Below, piece by piece: positions 7,192 through 16,356 of a stretch of 64,000 bases of DNA (the stretch's first letter is position 1; each line of letters begins with the position of its first letter). Origin of the DNA: Blastococcus sp. Marseille-P5729 (GTDB lineage Bacteria; Actinomycetota; Actinomycetes; Mycobacteriales; Antricoccaceae); NCBI RefSeq assembly GCF_900292035.1, contig NZ_OMPO01000001.1:937192-1001191 (forward strand), given 5' to 3'. Made by a program: the position numbers and the translations under genes. A model generated the notes under the pieces. That model was given only the letters and a program-made list of their open reading frames with translations, was not told the DNA's origin and searched no databases.

Positions 7192-8733
7192 GCCTCGCCC
7201 TCCCGAAGCTTCGGCGTGATCTGCACGGTCTCGGGGTCGAACGTCTTCTTCCCGCGCGGGTGTGGAAACAGGCGCACGGTGCAGAAGAAGTCGATCACGC
7301 GCCGCTTGATCATCAGGTCCGCGCGCTCGTAGGCCGCCACGGGATCGTCGTCGCCGAGCACATCGTCAAGGTCGGTCGAGGACATGAGCGAGCGGCGCTC
7401 GGCCTCCAGTGCCTCAATCGCCGTGTTCTCGCGCTTGCGGACGCGGTTGAGGTCGAACGCTTCGATGAGGTCGTTGTCGTAGTCCTGTTGGACGCGCAGC
7501 AGCTTTGCCTTGCGCGCGCTGATGTCGGCGTTGATCGCCTTGACGCGGGGCTCATCGACACGCAGGCGCACGTCCTGGAGATCAGGCCGCGCCAGACGCG
7601 CCTTGACAACGCGCTCGACCCACTCATCGACCTGCTTGCGGGTCCGGATCAGCTCGGCATCGGGACAGCGGTACCGGGTGCCGTGCGTGATGACGGGCTT
7701 ATCGCACAGGCCGCACAGGTAGAGACCGGCCCCGATGTGCTGCCGCGCAGTGGATCCGGTGCGGTTCGTGATCCTCCTTGGATCGTTCAACCGCTCCTGG
7801 ACACGCCACCAGACCTCGGGCTCCACGATGGGGGTCCACTGGCCGAGGACGGGATCGTTGTTCTCGTCGCGCAGGATCTGGGTATGCCAGCTCTGCCGCT
7901 TGTTCTTCGCACGGTCACGGCGGTCGGTGTAGACCGAGTAGCCGGCGTACCGGGGGTTGCGCAGGATGCCGAGGACGGTCGAGGAGTGCCAACGGCCGTC
8001 CTCCGGTACAGGCTTCAGCTCCTCCCCCGCCTCCTTCCGACTCTCGTTGCGCTCGATCGCGAGCGTCCTCGAGTGCTTGGGCAGGTGAGGCAGAGAGGAC
8101 GGCACTTCTGGACCGGTGCCGCCCGACAGGCCCCGTGCGATCGCGGCGACGGACGGACCGTCTTCGATGGAGAAGAGCCGGAAGATCTCGTAGACGGCGG
8201 CGGCCTCGTGCTCGATGATGTCGCCGTTCGTCGCGTAGCCGAGGGGCCTCACGCCTTTGGGAGCGCGCCCCTGCTGGGCACGCTGGACGTGGGCTCTGGA
8301 CTGACGCGCCGATTTTCGTTCGACCTCGGAGCGCGCCACCGCAGCCTTCATGCGGGCGAAGAGCCGGCCGCCGTTGGTCCCGAGGTCGGCCTCACCGTTG
8401 GCCGTCACGCTGACGAGGCCGTGCTCCTGGGCAGCATCGATCCAGTCCTCGAGCTGCCTGGGCTGCCGGGTAAGCCGGTCGAGGTCGTAGGAGATGATCG
8501 CGTCGAAGCGGCCGGCCTCGTAGTCGGCCACCATCTGGTCGTAGGCTGGGCGAACCTTGGTCTTGTCAGTCGCGGACTTGGACTGGTCCACGTACTCCTT
8601 GTAGACGGCCCAGCCGCGCTCGGACGCGATCTTCAGGCAGTCCTCGCGCTGCCGATCGATGGCGAGACCGTCCAATCTTGCGATCAAGCGAGATCCGGAG
8701 GTAGACGGCAGCTCGGGTCTTCGATTCAGTCAC
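7188..8733 (-). pseudogene. large serine recombinase, frameshifted after the catalytic serine
   Basis: From GTG at 8731-8733 the frame reads VTESKTRAAVYLRISLDRK. This contains the Y-x-R-x-S nucleophile motif of serine recombinases, then the frame is lost near 8680. The rest continues in another frame for about 495 residues: LDGLAIDRQREDCLKIASER, ISYDLDRLTRQPRQLEDWID, then the recombinase domain (RWHSSTVLGILRNPRYAGYS), a Cys zinc ribbon (LCGLCDKPVITHG) and a C-terminal coiled coil. Length and order match large serine integrases. With one extra base (or two missing) near 8677-8682 the shorter frame lacks the catalytic Ser. A sequencing error is possible. It is coupled to the small Cys/His gene by a 4-base overlap. 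Confidence 0.85.
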
Positions 8734-8761
8734 GTATACGAGCGTACGCGCGAGATGTGTC

Positions 8762-8796
8762 TACGTGACGTAACGCCAAGACTGTGACCGTGTCAC
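8762..8796. promoter_or_regulatory. pair of short palindromes upstream of the recombinase
   Basis: TACGT-G-ACGTA (8762-8772) and GTGAC-CGT-GTCAC (8784-8796) lie in the 113-base gap between the recombinase start and the res stop. Serine-integrase attachment sites and integrase operators often lie here. No direct proof for either role. Confidence 0.3.
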
Positions 8797-8846
8797 GGCT
8801 TCCGATTAGCACCGTGCAGGTCGCCCGGCCGTGTCGGCCGACCCGA

Positions 8847-11822
8847 TCAGTCCGCCAGAACCTGCCTGATCAGTGCTGCGATGTCATCTCGTTGCACCTG
8901 ATCACGGAACGTAACCTCGATGCCCTCCGAGCTCATCGACTCGAAGAACCGTCGCGCCGCCGTCATCCTGAGTTTCTCGCTTTCTCGCAGGTCGGAGCGC
9001 TTCTTGACGTCCTTGGTCTCAATGATGAAGTTGAGCGACAGCCCGCCGTCCTCGCGCTTCAGCACGTACATGAAGTCCGGGCTTGTTGTTCCGCCGAAGT
9101 ACAGGGGCACCTTGATCGACCGGCGTGGGATCTTCCCGAAGACGACGACTTCATCGAGCTTGGAGTCGCGGATCATGCCATGCTCCTTCGGTGAGTCGTA
9201 CACAAACGCGTCGTACAGGAACTTGTCCGGCACGATGGCCTTGTCGTCGCGGAAGACGCCGATGTTGCCCTGCGTGATGCTCTCGAGCGGGGCACCATCT
9301 GCATCGGTGAGTTCCGTGCCGAGTACGAGCCCCTCGATCTTCGAGTACGTGAACCGCTCGAGGTAGTTACGCTCCATCCACTCCGTGAACCCAGCAACAA
9401 ACTCATGCAGGGTCGCCTTGTTGAAGAAGTCGGCGGGGAGGCTCTTCTTCGCGTCGAGGCGGACGAGCCCCGCGTGGACACGATCGATCGGCAGTCCCGT
9501 CTGAGCACGGACACGCTTCAGCCAGTCGCCGTACGGCATCGTCTCGGTTGCGTTGAAGACCTTCTTCGTCTCCGTCCGAACCTCCAGGGACGAGCCCTCG
9601 TCAGCCTGCACGACGACATCTTGCGCGAATCGACCGAACTCCTGCCGGTAGATATCAGCGCCCAGCACCTCGTCGATGCACTCATCGATCTCGTCGGCCG
9701 CGAGCTCGTCGAGGCGGAGGTAGTACTTGGCGTTCAGCGTCTCCCAGAGGTCCTTGAGCGCGGAGTACCGCTCGGAGCGAATGCCGACCTTAACCTTCTG
9801 ATTTCCCTTCACCACCTTGTCAGGCTTCAGGCCCGTCTTGTTGAACGCGGGGTAGGCAGCGAACAGGTCATCTTCGCGCCCCGGTACGACGTTCTTGTCG
9901 GGATCGACGAGCCCCTGCTGCAGGAGCTCGATGAAGAGTTCCGTCTCCGTCTTGCCGAGCTCGTCGGCGACCTTGGGCAGTAGCTCCTTCACCTTGGCTG
10001 GGCCCACGGCGACGTCGGAGTTGATCTCGTCGACGAGAGACTCGGCGAACTTTTGCTCCGTGTAGTCGATGAGGTAGGTGAGGTAGAACTGCTCGCCCGC
10101 GAGACGAGTGCCTTTCGCGTCCACGGGCAACCGGAGGCCACGGCCTACCTCCTGGAGCTTCGAGATCTCCGATCCGGACGACCGGAGCTTGACGATCTGG
10201 AACACGTTCGGGTTGTCCCAGCCCTCGCGGAGCGTCCACTTCGAAAACAGGAATCGACGAGTGTTCGGCGCACCGTTCGCCGTCTCGAAGGACAGCATCG
10301 CCTCCTTGTTGCGGAGGATGTCGTCGACCTCGCGCTGGATGGCCTCGTCGGTAGTGGAGTTGTCCGCGGAGAAGTATCCACCGTTCGTCGCCTCGACGTC
10401 AGCGAGCGACGCCCGCAGGTAGGCGACATACTCCTTCGCGACGGGCGAGGAGTCGCCCTCGCGCTTCTCGATCTCCGCGGTGAGCCGTGCAGCAAGGAGC
10501 TCCTCGAAGCGCTGCCTGAGGTGCCCTTTCGAACCGTCGCTGCCGCGATAGGACTCGATCGAGTCGATGAAGAACAGGGTTAACGTCTTGACCCTGGACG
10601 AGCGGCGGAAGTTCTCCCACTCGGTCTCGAAGTGGTTGTCGAGTGCCTGCCGCATCATCAGGCTCTGATAGGTGTCGGAGTAAACCCGGGCCGAGAGGAT
10701 GTCCCCTGTCCCCAGCGCCTGACCGTTGGACAGCGTGACGCCGGACTTGATAGTCGGGTTGTCGGTCTTACCGATCCCATCGATTGTGATGCCCGCGAAT
10801 GCGCCGTCCGCAATGCCGAGGGACTCCCCCATATCGAAGGTGAGGGACTTCCCCGTGCCGATGTTCTGGAACGTCGCCTGCTTCGGCTTGCGCGCAGAGA
10901 CGCTCGTGAGTTTCAGGCGCGTCGTATCGCTGCTGCTGTCCTGTGGGTACTGGACCTGGACGCCCTTGACCAACTGCTCGTTGAACGACTCGACGGCACC
11001 GAGATTGAACACGAGGTTGTTGTAGTCGGTCTTCCCCGTCTTGCCGAGCTCCGGGAACGTCGCGCCGAAGCGGAAGACTGCCAAGGGCTGGATCTCGTCA
11101 ATGAGCGTCTGATACGCCTTGTTGTCGCGTCGGAAGCGGTGCGGCTCATCCATGATGACGATGGGGCGAGTCCCACGAAGCGCCTCGTAGGGGACACTGG
11201 TCGCGCCGAGCACCGTCTGGTCGTAGTCGAACGCCATGGTCTTCTTCGACTGCAGCATGCCGTCGGTCATGAGGAGAGCGGAGATCCGACCAGGCGAGAG
11301 CCGCGAACCGTGCACGAAGTTAACGATCGAGTTCGGCATCATCTTCCGCCCCTTCGATCGCTTCTGGGGATCGAGGACATCGAGGCGCAGCTCCATCTGC
11401 GGGCCGTACGCATCAGCGAAGTACTGGCGCGCGTAGTCCGACCGGATGAACGCCTTCGCGCCTTCCTTGATCGGTGTCGAGGGCACGAGAAGAATGAACT
11501 TTGTGAAGCCGTAGAGCCGGCTCAGCTCGTACATGAGTTGCGTGTAGACCAACGTCTTGCCGGTGCCGGTCTCCATCTTGGCATCGACCCCGAGAACACC
11601 GTCATCTACATGTCCCCGCCATGGACGAGGGATCGCAGCGATCCCGTCTACGACACCGGACTGGATCGCATTAATGTTCTCGCGAATCTGAGGATCGGCC
11701 GAGTCGAACGCGATGTTCGCCTCCGGCAGGGTGCTTGCGTCAAACTCCACGTCCTTGAAGACGCGGGTCAGCGCCTTCAGCGCCCGCTGCTGATGCTCCA
11801 GAGTCTGAAGTCGGATCTGCAT
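8847..11822 (-). CDS. res: type III restriction enzyme, Res subunit
   Basis: 991 residues. A superfamily 2 helicase core carries the Walker A motif METGTGKT at residues 83-90, DEPHR as motif II at about 225-229, and a motif VI-like EVGRGLRLP further on. Near the C-terminus SPDFMYVLKR and NFIIETKDV form a PD-(D/E)xK nuclease site. Family proteins translocate along DNA with ATP and cut when two unmodified sites are met, in complex with Mod. It starts 3 bases after the mod stop, so mod-res is an operon. All key motifs are intact. Recognition sequence cannot be read from here. Confidence 0.93.
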   Translation of the reverse strand: MQIRLQTLEHQQRALKALTRVFKDVEFDASTLPEANIAFDSADPQIRENINAIQSGVVDGIAAIPRPWRGHVDDGVLGVDAKMETGTGKTLVYTQLMYELSRLYGFTKFILLVPSTPIKEGAKAFIRSDYARQYFADAYGPQMELRLDVLDPQKRSKGRKMMPNSIVNFVHGSRLSPGRISALLMTDGMLQSKKTMAFDYDQTVLGATSVPYEALRGTRPIVIMDEPHRFRRDNKAYQTLIDEIQPLAVFRFGATFPELGKTGKTDYNNLVFNLGAVESFNEQLVKGVQVQYPQDSSSDTTRLKLTSVSARKPKQATFQNIGTGKSLTFDMGESLGIADGAFAGITIDGIGKTDNPTIKSGVTLSNGQALGTGDILSARVYSDTYQSLMMRQALDNHFETEWENFRRSSRVKTLTLFFIDSIESYRGSDGSKGHLRQRFEELLAARLTAEIEKREGDSSPVAKEYVAYLRASLADVEATNGGYFSADNSTTDEAIQREVDDILRNKEAMLSFETANGAPNTRRFLFSKWTLREGWDNPNVFQIVKLRSSGSEISKLQEVGRGLRLPVDAKGTRLAGEQFYLTYLIDYTEQKFAESLVDEINSDVAVGPAKVKELLPKVADELGKTETELFIELLQQGLVDPDKNVVPGREDDLFAAYPAFNKTGLKPDKVVKGNQKVKVGIRSERYSALKDLWETLNAKYYLRLDELAADEIDECIDEVLGADIYRQEFGRFAQDVVVQADEGSSLEVRTETKKVFNATETMPYGDWLKRVRAQTGLPIDRVHAGLVRLDAKKSLPADFFNKATLHEFVAGFTEWMERNYLERFTYSKIEGLVLGTELTDADGAPLESITQGNIGVFRDDKAIVPDKFLYDAFVYDSPKEHGMIRDSKLDEVVVFGKIPRRSIKVPLYFGGTTSPDFMYVLKREDGGLSLNFIIETKDVKKRSDLRESEKLRMTAARRFFESMSSEGIEVTFRDQVQRDDIAALIRQVLAD

Positions 11823-11825
11823 GGG

Positions 11826-13715
11826 TCAGTACCGTTCGATCACCGAGACGGTCTGCCCCGACCGAAGCGACGTGAGATTCTGCTTCAGCTCGTGCATGAC
11901 CGAGAACGGCACCGAGTACCCGAAGACAACGAGCCGCTTCAGATCGAGCTCACCGGCCTCGAGCTTGGCCACGAGCGCCATCACGTCGTCACTATTGAGT
12001 CCCGGCACGATGACGTAACCGGAGTCCTCGCAGACCTTCAGCTTGTAGTCTTCGAGCCTTACGTCGCTCACCTCAGGCGTCAGGCCGAAACCGTCCTGGA
12101 CGAGCCAAGTCGAAAGCGCGACCTGGTCTCCCGGTGTCCCGTTTGAAGCGAACTTGGACACGAAATCGCCAGCGAACATCACGCCGTCCTCATTGGGATC
12201 GAAGGACTGAAGCTGATCAAGCGTCTTCGCACTCGGCGACTCTAGACGGAAGAGACGGAAACCATAATCTATCGAGGCACCCGTCTCGTTCTTAATCTTC
12301 GATGCAGCCCTCTTGATGCGCTCTCGACCAATCTGATCAATCTGCCCATAGCCGGCCTTAGCGGCCGGACTACCAGCCTTTACTTTCTCCGGAAGCTGCA
12401 CCATTATGAACTTTCGGCGACCCGCATCGCCGTCGCTTCCATTGAGCTGCATAACAGCATCTGCTGTCGATGCAGATCCGGAAAAGAAGTCGAGCACGAC
12501 AGCATCTTTTGAGCCCAAAGTGGCGTACTCAACAAGCTTCTTAACCAGTCCGACAGGCTTCGGGTGGGAGAAAATATCCGGACCCACCAATGATTCAACT
12601 TCGGCAGTTCCATCCACCGTTGTCCCAACGTCCAAGAGCAACGTGCTAGGAGTCTTTGTATCCCCCTTGGCGACACGCTCTTCATAGAACAATTTGCGTT
12701 GCGGTCGCGCATTTCCGCGCTTCCCGAATGCGACACGCCCATCCTCTATCAACGAGGACATCGTCTGTGAGTTGATCGCCCAAGAGCGACCTGGTGACGG
12801 CCAGTGGTCCTCACCCGTGGCCGGATTCGTTACCGGATACATGGTGTCCCCGCCTGGCTTATTGGCGTCTAGAGGTACGAGTTTCCACGGGCCACGTGGA
12901 TCGTCATCAGGGTTGGAGTATTCCTCGCTATCCAGCTGGTTCCCCCAAACCTCGAGCAGCGACCGATCCTTTGAGTAGACAAGGGTATGGGTGTGGTTCT
13001 GTGAAAACTCACGATCGTCTGAGATCGATCGACGCGATTGCCAGACTAGGTTAGATACGAAGTTCGCTTCACCAAAGATCTCGTCGCAGAGGACTTTAAG
13101 GTTCGCCTGCTCATTGTCATCAATACTGATGAAGATGACACCATCATCCGCAAGGACTTCCTTCGCAAGCTCCAGTCGCGGGTACATGAAGGTAAGCCAT
13201 GCCGAGTGCGACGACTTGCCCTGAAGTGCCATCACCCGCTCGGCCTCGTCCTCGTCAAGACCTACCTTTTCGACCAGGTCCTTCGCCGTGAAGCCGAAGT
13301 CGTCGACATAGACGAACCCATCGGAACCCGTGTTGTACGGCGGATCGATGTAGATGCACTTCACCTGGCCCGCGTACGACCCCAGCAAGTGCTTGAGCGC
13401 ATCGAGATTGTCCCCGACGATGTACAGATTCTCCGACTCAGCGTTCGCCGCCTCGGCGTTGTGCTCGAGGTCAGGGACCACGACCGCCTCGGTCCGCGTC
13501 GAGGTCAGGTACTTGGCGTACGACTTCCCCAAGAACTTGAGCTCGTAGCCTTCGCGGGTCATCGACACGTCGGCCGAACTCAGAGCCTCCTGAAGACGGT
13601 CGAGCCTGAAGTCGCCGTTCTTGTCGAAGTACTCGGGCACGGCAGCGCGGAGCCGCGCAAGCTCGAAGTCGGCGGGCTTGACCGTTGCGTTGGCCTCGTG
13701 AGCGTCTCTGATCAT
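11826..13715 (-). CDS. mod: type III DNA adenine methyltransferase, Mod subunit
   Basis: 629 residues of a beta-class N6-adenine methyltransferase. The catalytic DPPYNTG lies at residues 124-130, and the SAM-binding VVLDFFSGSAST is near residue 405. The target-recognition region lies between them, and the stretch coding for it and the part after it (about 12240-13000) is visibly richer in A/T than the flanks, a common sign of recombined specificity domains. Mod protects host DNA and gives the complex its specificity. The gene starts 47 bases after the ychF stop on the same strand, so its promoter may lie inside the ychF 3' end. Confidence 0.93.
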   Translation of the reverse strand: MIRDAHEANATVKPADFELARLRAAVPEYFDKNGDFRLDRLQEALSSADVSMTREGYELKFLGKSYAKYLTSTRTEAVVVPDLEHNAEAANAESENLYIVGDNLDALKHLLGSYAGQVKCIYIDPPYNTGSDGFVYVDDFGFTAKDLVEKVGLDEDEAERVMALQGKSSHSAWLTFMYPRLELAKEVLADDGVIFISIDDNEQANLKVLCDEIFGEANFVSNLVWQSRRSISDDREFSQNHTHTLVYSKDRSLLEVWGNQLDSEEYSNPDDDPRGPWKLVPLDANKPGGDTMYPVTNPATGEDHWPSPGRSWAINSQTMSSLIEDGRVAFGKRGNARPQRKLFYEERVAKGDTKTPSTLLLDVGTTVDGTAEVESLVGPDIFSHPKPVGLVKKLVEYATLGSKDAVVLDFFSGSASTADAVMQLNGSDGDAGRRKFIMVQLPEKVKAGSPAAKAGYGQIDQIGRERIKRAASKIKNETGASIDYGFRLFRLESPSAKTLDQLQSFDPNEDGVMFAGDFVSKFASNGTPGDQVALSTWLVQDGFGLTPEVSDVRLEDYKLKVCEDSGYVIVPGLNSDDVMALVAKLEAGELDLKRLVVFGYSVPFSVMHELKQNLTSLRSGQTVSVIERY

Positions 13716-13762
13716 GATCGTCTTTCGTTCAGGCAGCGGGGCGGACTGGTCGTGTTACTGGC

Positions 13763-14872
13763 TCACTTCTTACCGCCCGTGCCAGATGTTCCTCCGTGCC
13801 GGAACTCCACCACGTCGCCGTCGGCCATGACGTAGTCCTTGCCCTCGATGCGCACCTTGCCGGCGGCCTTGGCCGCGACCATGGATCCACTCGCGATCAG
13901 GTCGTCGAAGGAGACCACCTCTGCCTTGATGAAGCCCTTCTGGAAGTCCGTATGAATGACACCCGCCGCCTCCGGCGCAGTGGCGCCGATCGGGATCGTC
14001 CAGGCGCGCGACTCCTTCGGGCCGGCGGTCAGGTATGTCTGCAGGCCCAGCGTGCGGAAGCCCGCACGCGCCAGCTGATCCAGACCGGACTCCTGCTGCC
14101 CGATCGACTCAAGGAGCTCGGCGGCGTCCTCGGGCTCGAGCTCGATGAGATCCTCCTCCGTCTTGGCATCGAGGAAGATCGCCTCGGCGGGCTCGACGAT
14201 CTGCGCGAGCTCTGCCTTGCGGGCGTCGTCCGACAGGACGTCGGTGTCGACGTTGAAGACATAGAGGAAGGGCTTCGCGGTGAGCATGTGTAGTTCGCGC
14301 AGCTGCGTCATGTCGATCCCCGCCCCCGCGGCGCCGGCAAACAGCGTGACGCCGGTCTCCAGCAGCTCCTGGGCCTGCTTGGCGGCGTCCACCTGGGGCT
14401 GCAGATCCTTCTTGTTGCGCGCATCCTTCTCCAGCCGCGGCAGCGCCTTCTCGATGGTCTGCAGGTCGGCGAGGATCAGCTCAGTGTTGATCGTCTCGAT
14501 GTCGGAGCGCGGATCGACGCGACCGTCGACGTGGACGACGTTGTCGTCGCTGAACGCGCGGACCACCTGGCAGATCGCGTCGGCCTCGCGGATGTTGGCC
14601 AGGAACTTATTGCCCAGCCCCTCACCCTCGCTGGCTCCCTTCACGATGCCCGCGATGTCAACGAACGACACCGTCGCCGGCAGCTCACGGGCGCTGCCGA
14701 ACACCTTGGCCAGCTCGCCCAGCCGCGGATCGGGGACGCCCACCACCCCGACGTTCGGCTCGATTGTGGCGAACGGGTAGTTTGCCGCGAGCACGTTGTT
14801 GCGGGTAAGAGCGTTGAAGAGGGTCGACTTGCCGACGTTGGGCAGGCCGACGATTCCGATGGTGAGACTCAC
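13763..14872 (-). CDS. ychF: ribosome-associated ATPase/GTPase YchF (Obg family)
   Basis: 369 residues, the normal family length. GLPNVGKSTLFNALT near residues 8-22 is the P-loop, VSFVDIAGIVKGASEGEGLG is switch II with the DxxG motif, and a coiled-coil insertion and C-terminal TGS domain (FIKAEVVSFDDLIASG, VEFRHG) follow. YchF proteins bind ATP better than GTP and associate with ribosomes in stress responses. It lies beside the ispH, xseA and xseB block as in related actinobacteria. The type III RM genes sit directly downstream. Confidence 0.95.
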   Translation of the reverse strand: MSLTIGIVGLPNVGKSTLFNALTRNNVLAANYPFATIEPNVGVVGVPDPRLGELAKVFGSARELPATVSFVDIAGIVKGASEGEGLGNKFLANIREADAICQVVRAFSDDNVVHVDGRVDPRSDIETINTELILADLQTIEKALPRLEKDARNKKDLQPQVDAAKQAQELLETGVTLFAGAAGAGIDMTQLRELHMLTAKPFLYVFNVDTDVLSDDARKAELAQIVEPAEAIFLDAKTEEDLIELEPEDAAELLESIGQQESGLDQLARAGFRTLGLQTYLTAGPKESRAWTIPIGATAPEAAGVIHTDFQKGFIKAEVVSFDDLIASGSMVAAKAAGKVRIEGKDYVMADGDVVEFRHGGTSGTGGKK

Positions 14873-15089
14873 CCCGACAGTCTAGGTGCCCCGGTCAGTC
14901 GTCCTGGCTCACACTCGATCACCGCCCGGTGCGCACGCATTCGACGAGGCCGGCAGGGATGCGCATGAAGTATCCCCATGAACAAATCACGTTGGGTTCA
15001 TGCGAGCCCACGAGAGTCTTCGCCGATGTCGAAGATGTTCTCACGCGTCGCCGTACGCTCGAAGCGCTCACGATCCCGAGCCTGCTCGT

Positions 15090-16284
15090 CCTCGCCGCTC
15101 AGGCGATCGCCGGGCGCCGTCCGGCGCCGTCATCGACGTAGTCCCCATGGTGGACGGCGGGAGGGAACCGCACTGGCGCTCGCGGACAGCCCCGGCGGCC
15201 GGGTCGTCGAGCGCACCGTGACCGGGCCGGTAGGGGAACCCGTCCGCGGTCACTTCGCCATGCTCGGCGGTGACGCCGAGAGCCCCGCAGTGGTGAGATG
15301 GCCGCTGCGGCCGGGCTGGACAGCGCAGTTCGGCGACATGCCTCGACGACGACCGCTATGCGGCTGGTTCCCAGCGATCTGCGCGACCCGACGGTGACCA
15401 CCACTCGCGGTGCCGGCGAGCTCGTCCAGGCGGCGCTGGATGCCGGTGCCCGACGGCTGATCATCGGGTGCGGGGACTCAGGCACCTCGGACGGCGGCGC
15501 CGGGCTGGTTCAGGCGCTCGGCGGACGCATCCTCGACCGGGCCGGTGAGGAGATCGGAGTCGGTGGTGGCGAGCTGTCACGGGCCGCTCGCTTGGATCTC
15601 AGCTGACTCTCGCCCCCGAGTTCACGAGGTCGAGATCGTGGTCGCCTGCAACATGCACAACGTGCTGAGCGGGCAGCGCGGCGTGGCGCGCGTGTTCGGT
15701 CCGCAAAAGGGCGCCACCCCGGAGCAGGTGGAGGCGCTCACGGTATCGCTCGACCATTGGGCTGGACTGATCGAGCAGGCCGTCCCACGGGTCGCGGAGG
15801 AGCGCGACCTCCGCACCGGCGGCGGCACCGGGGCCCCCGGCGGACTTGGTGCCGCACTGCTCGGAGCCTGCGGCGCGCGGCTGGCCAGTCGGTTCGACGT
15901 CCTGCTGGACGGATCGCTGGTCGGCATCGACATCGACTCACTGATCCCTCGGCCCGACCTAGTGCTCACGGCGGAAGGCGCGGTCGACTACCAGACCCTG
16001 CGCGGGAAGGTGCGTGCCGAGATCGCGCGCCGCGCCAAGCGCGCCCGTAAACCGGTCGCCGCGCTCGCCGGCAGCATCGGCAAGGGTGCCGCCGACGTCC
16101 ACGGCATCGGCATCGGCATCGGCATCGGCATCGGCATCGGCATCGGCATCGGCATCGGCATCGGCATCGACGCGATCATGGGGATCATGCCGATCCCATG
16201 GACCTCGCTCGAGCCGTCGACGAGGCTGACGAGCTGGTCACCAACGCGACGGAGCGGGCGATGCGGCTGATGCTGCTCGGGTGA
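15090..16284 (+). pseudogene. glycerate kinase (GarK/GlxK type), multiply frameshifted
   Basis: Glycerate kinase sequence appears piecewise in different frames. VIDVVPMVDGG lies near 15130-15160 and EGTALALADSPGGRVVERTV near 15165-15225. Next come GELVQAALDAGARRLIIGCG and SGTSDGGAGLVQALGG (15415-15525), then VACNMHNVLSGQRGVARVFG through LTAEGAVDYQTLRGKV (15640-16010). The last helix MDLARAVDEADELVTNATER ends at a TGA at 16282-16284. At least four shifts are needed, and the first 40 or so residues with the substrate loop are not recognisable. It also carries the GGCATC array. Clearly non-functional. Confidence 0.8.
16103..16168. repeat. hexanucleotide microsatellite, (GGCATC)11
   Basis: Eleven exact tandem copies of GGCATC inside the glycerate kinase pseudogene. 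They read as Gly-Ile dipeptides where functional enzymes have about one such pair before DAIMGIMP. Array length is a multiple of three, so changes in copy number would not alter the frame. Confidence 0.95.
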
Positions 16285-16356
16285 GCGTTCGCGGACGCCG
16301 GCTGAGCGGCGCGGCACCGCGGTCGCCGGTGCCGTCACTCCTGGGAGGATGGCGCC

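Noticed and set aside
7260-8768. Long plus-strand frame over the recombinase
   Set aside because: Antisense shadow of a well-supported serine recombinase; composition is not protein-like.
10632-12146. Plus-strand 500-codon frame over res and mod
   Set aside because: Antisense to two intact restriction-modification genes; no domain.
14873-15089. Possible start of glycerate kinase or a new small gene
   Set aside because: No frame gives the N-terminal kinase sequence or a plausible ORF. I see nothing supportable in these 217 bases.
16103-16168. GGCATC array as a CRISPR or protein-binding array
   Set aside because: Six-base units without spacers; a simple microsatellite within coding remnants.
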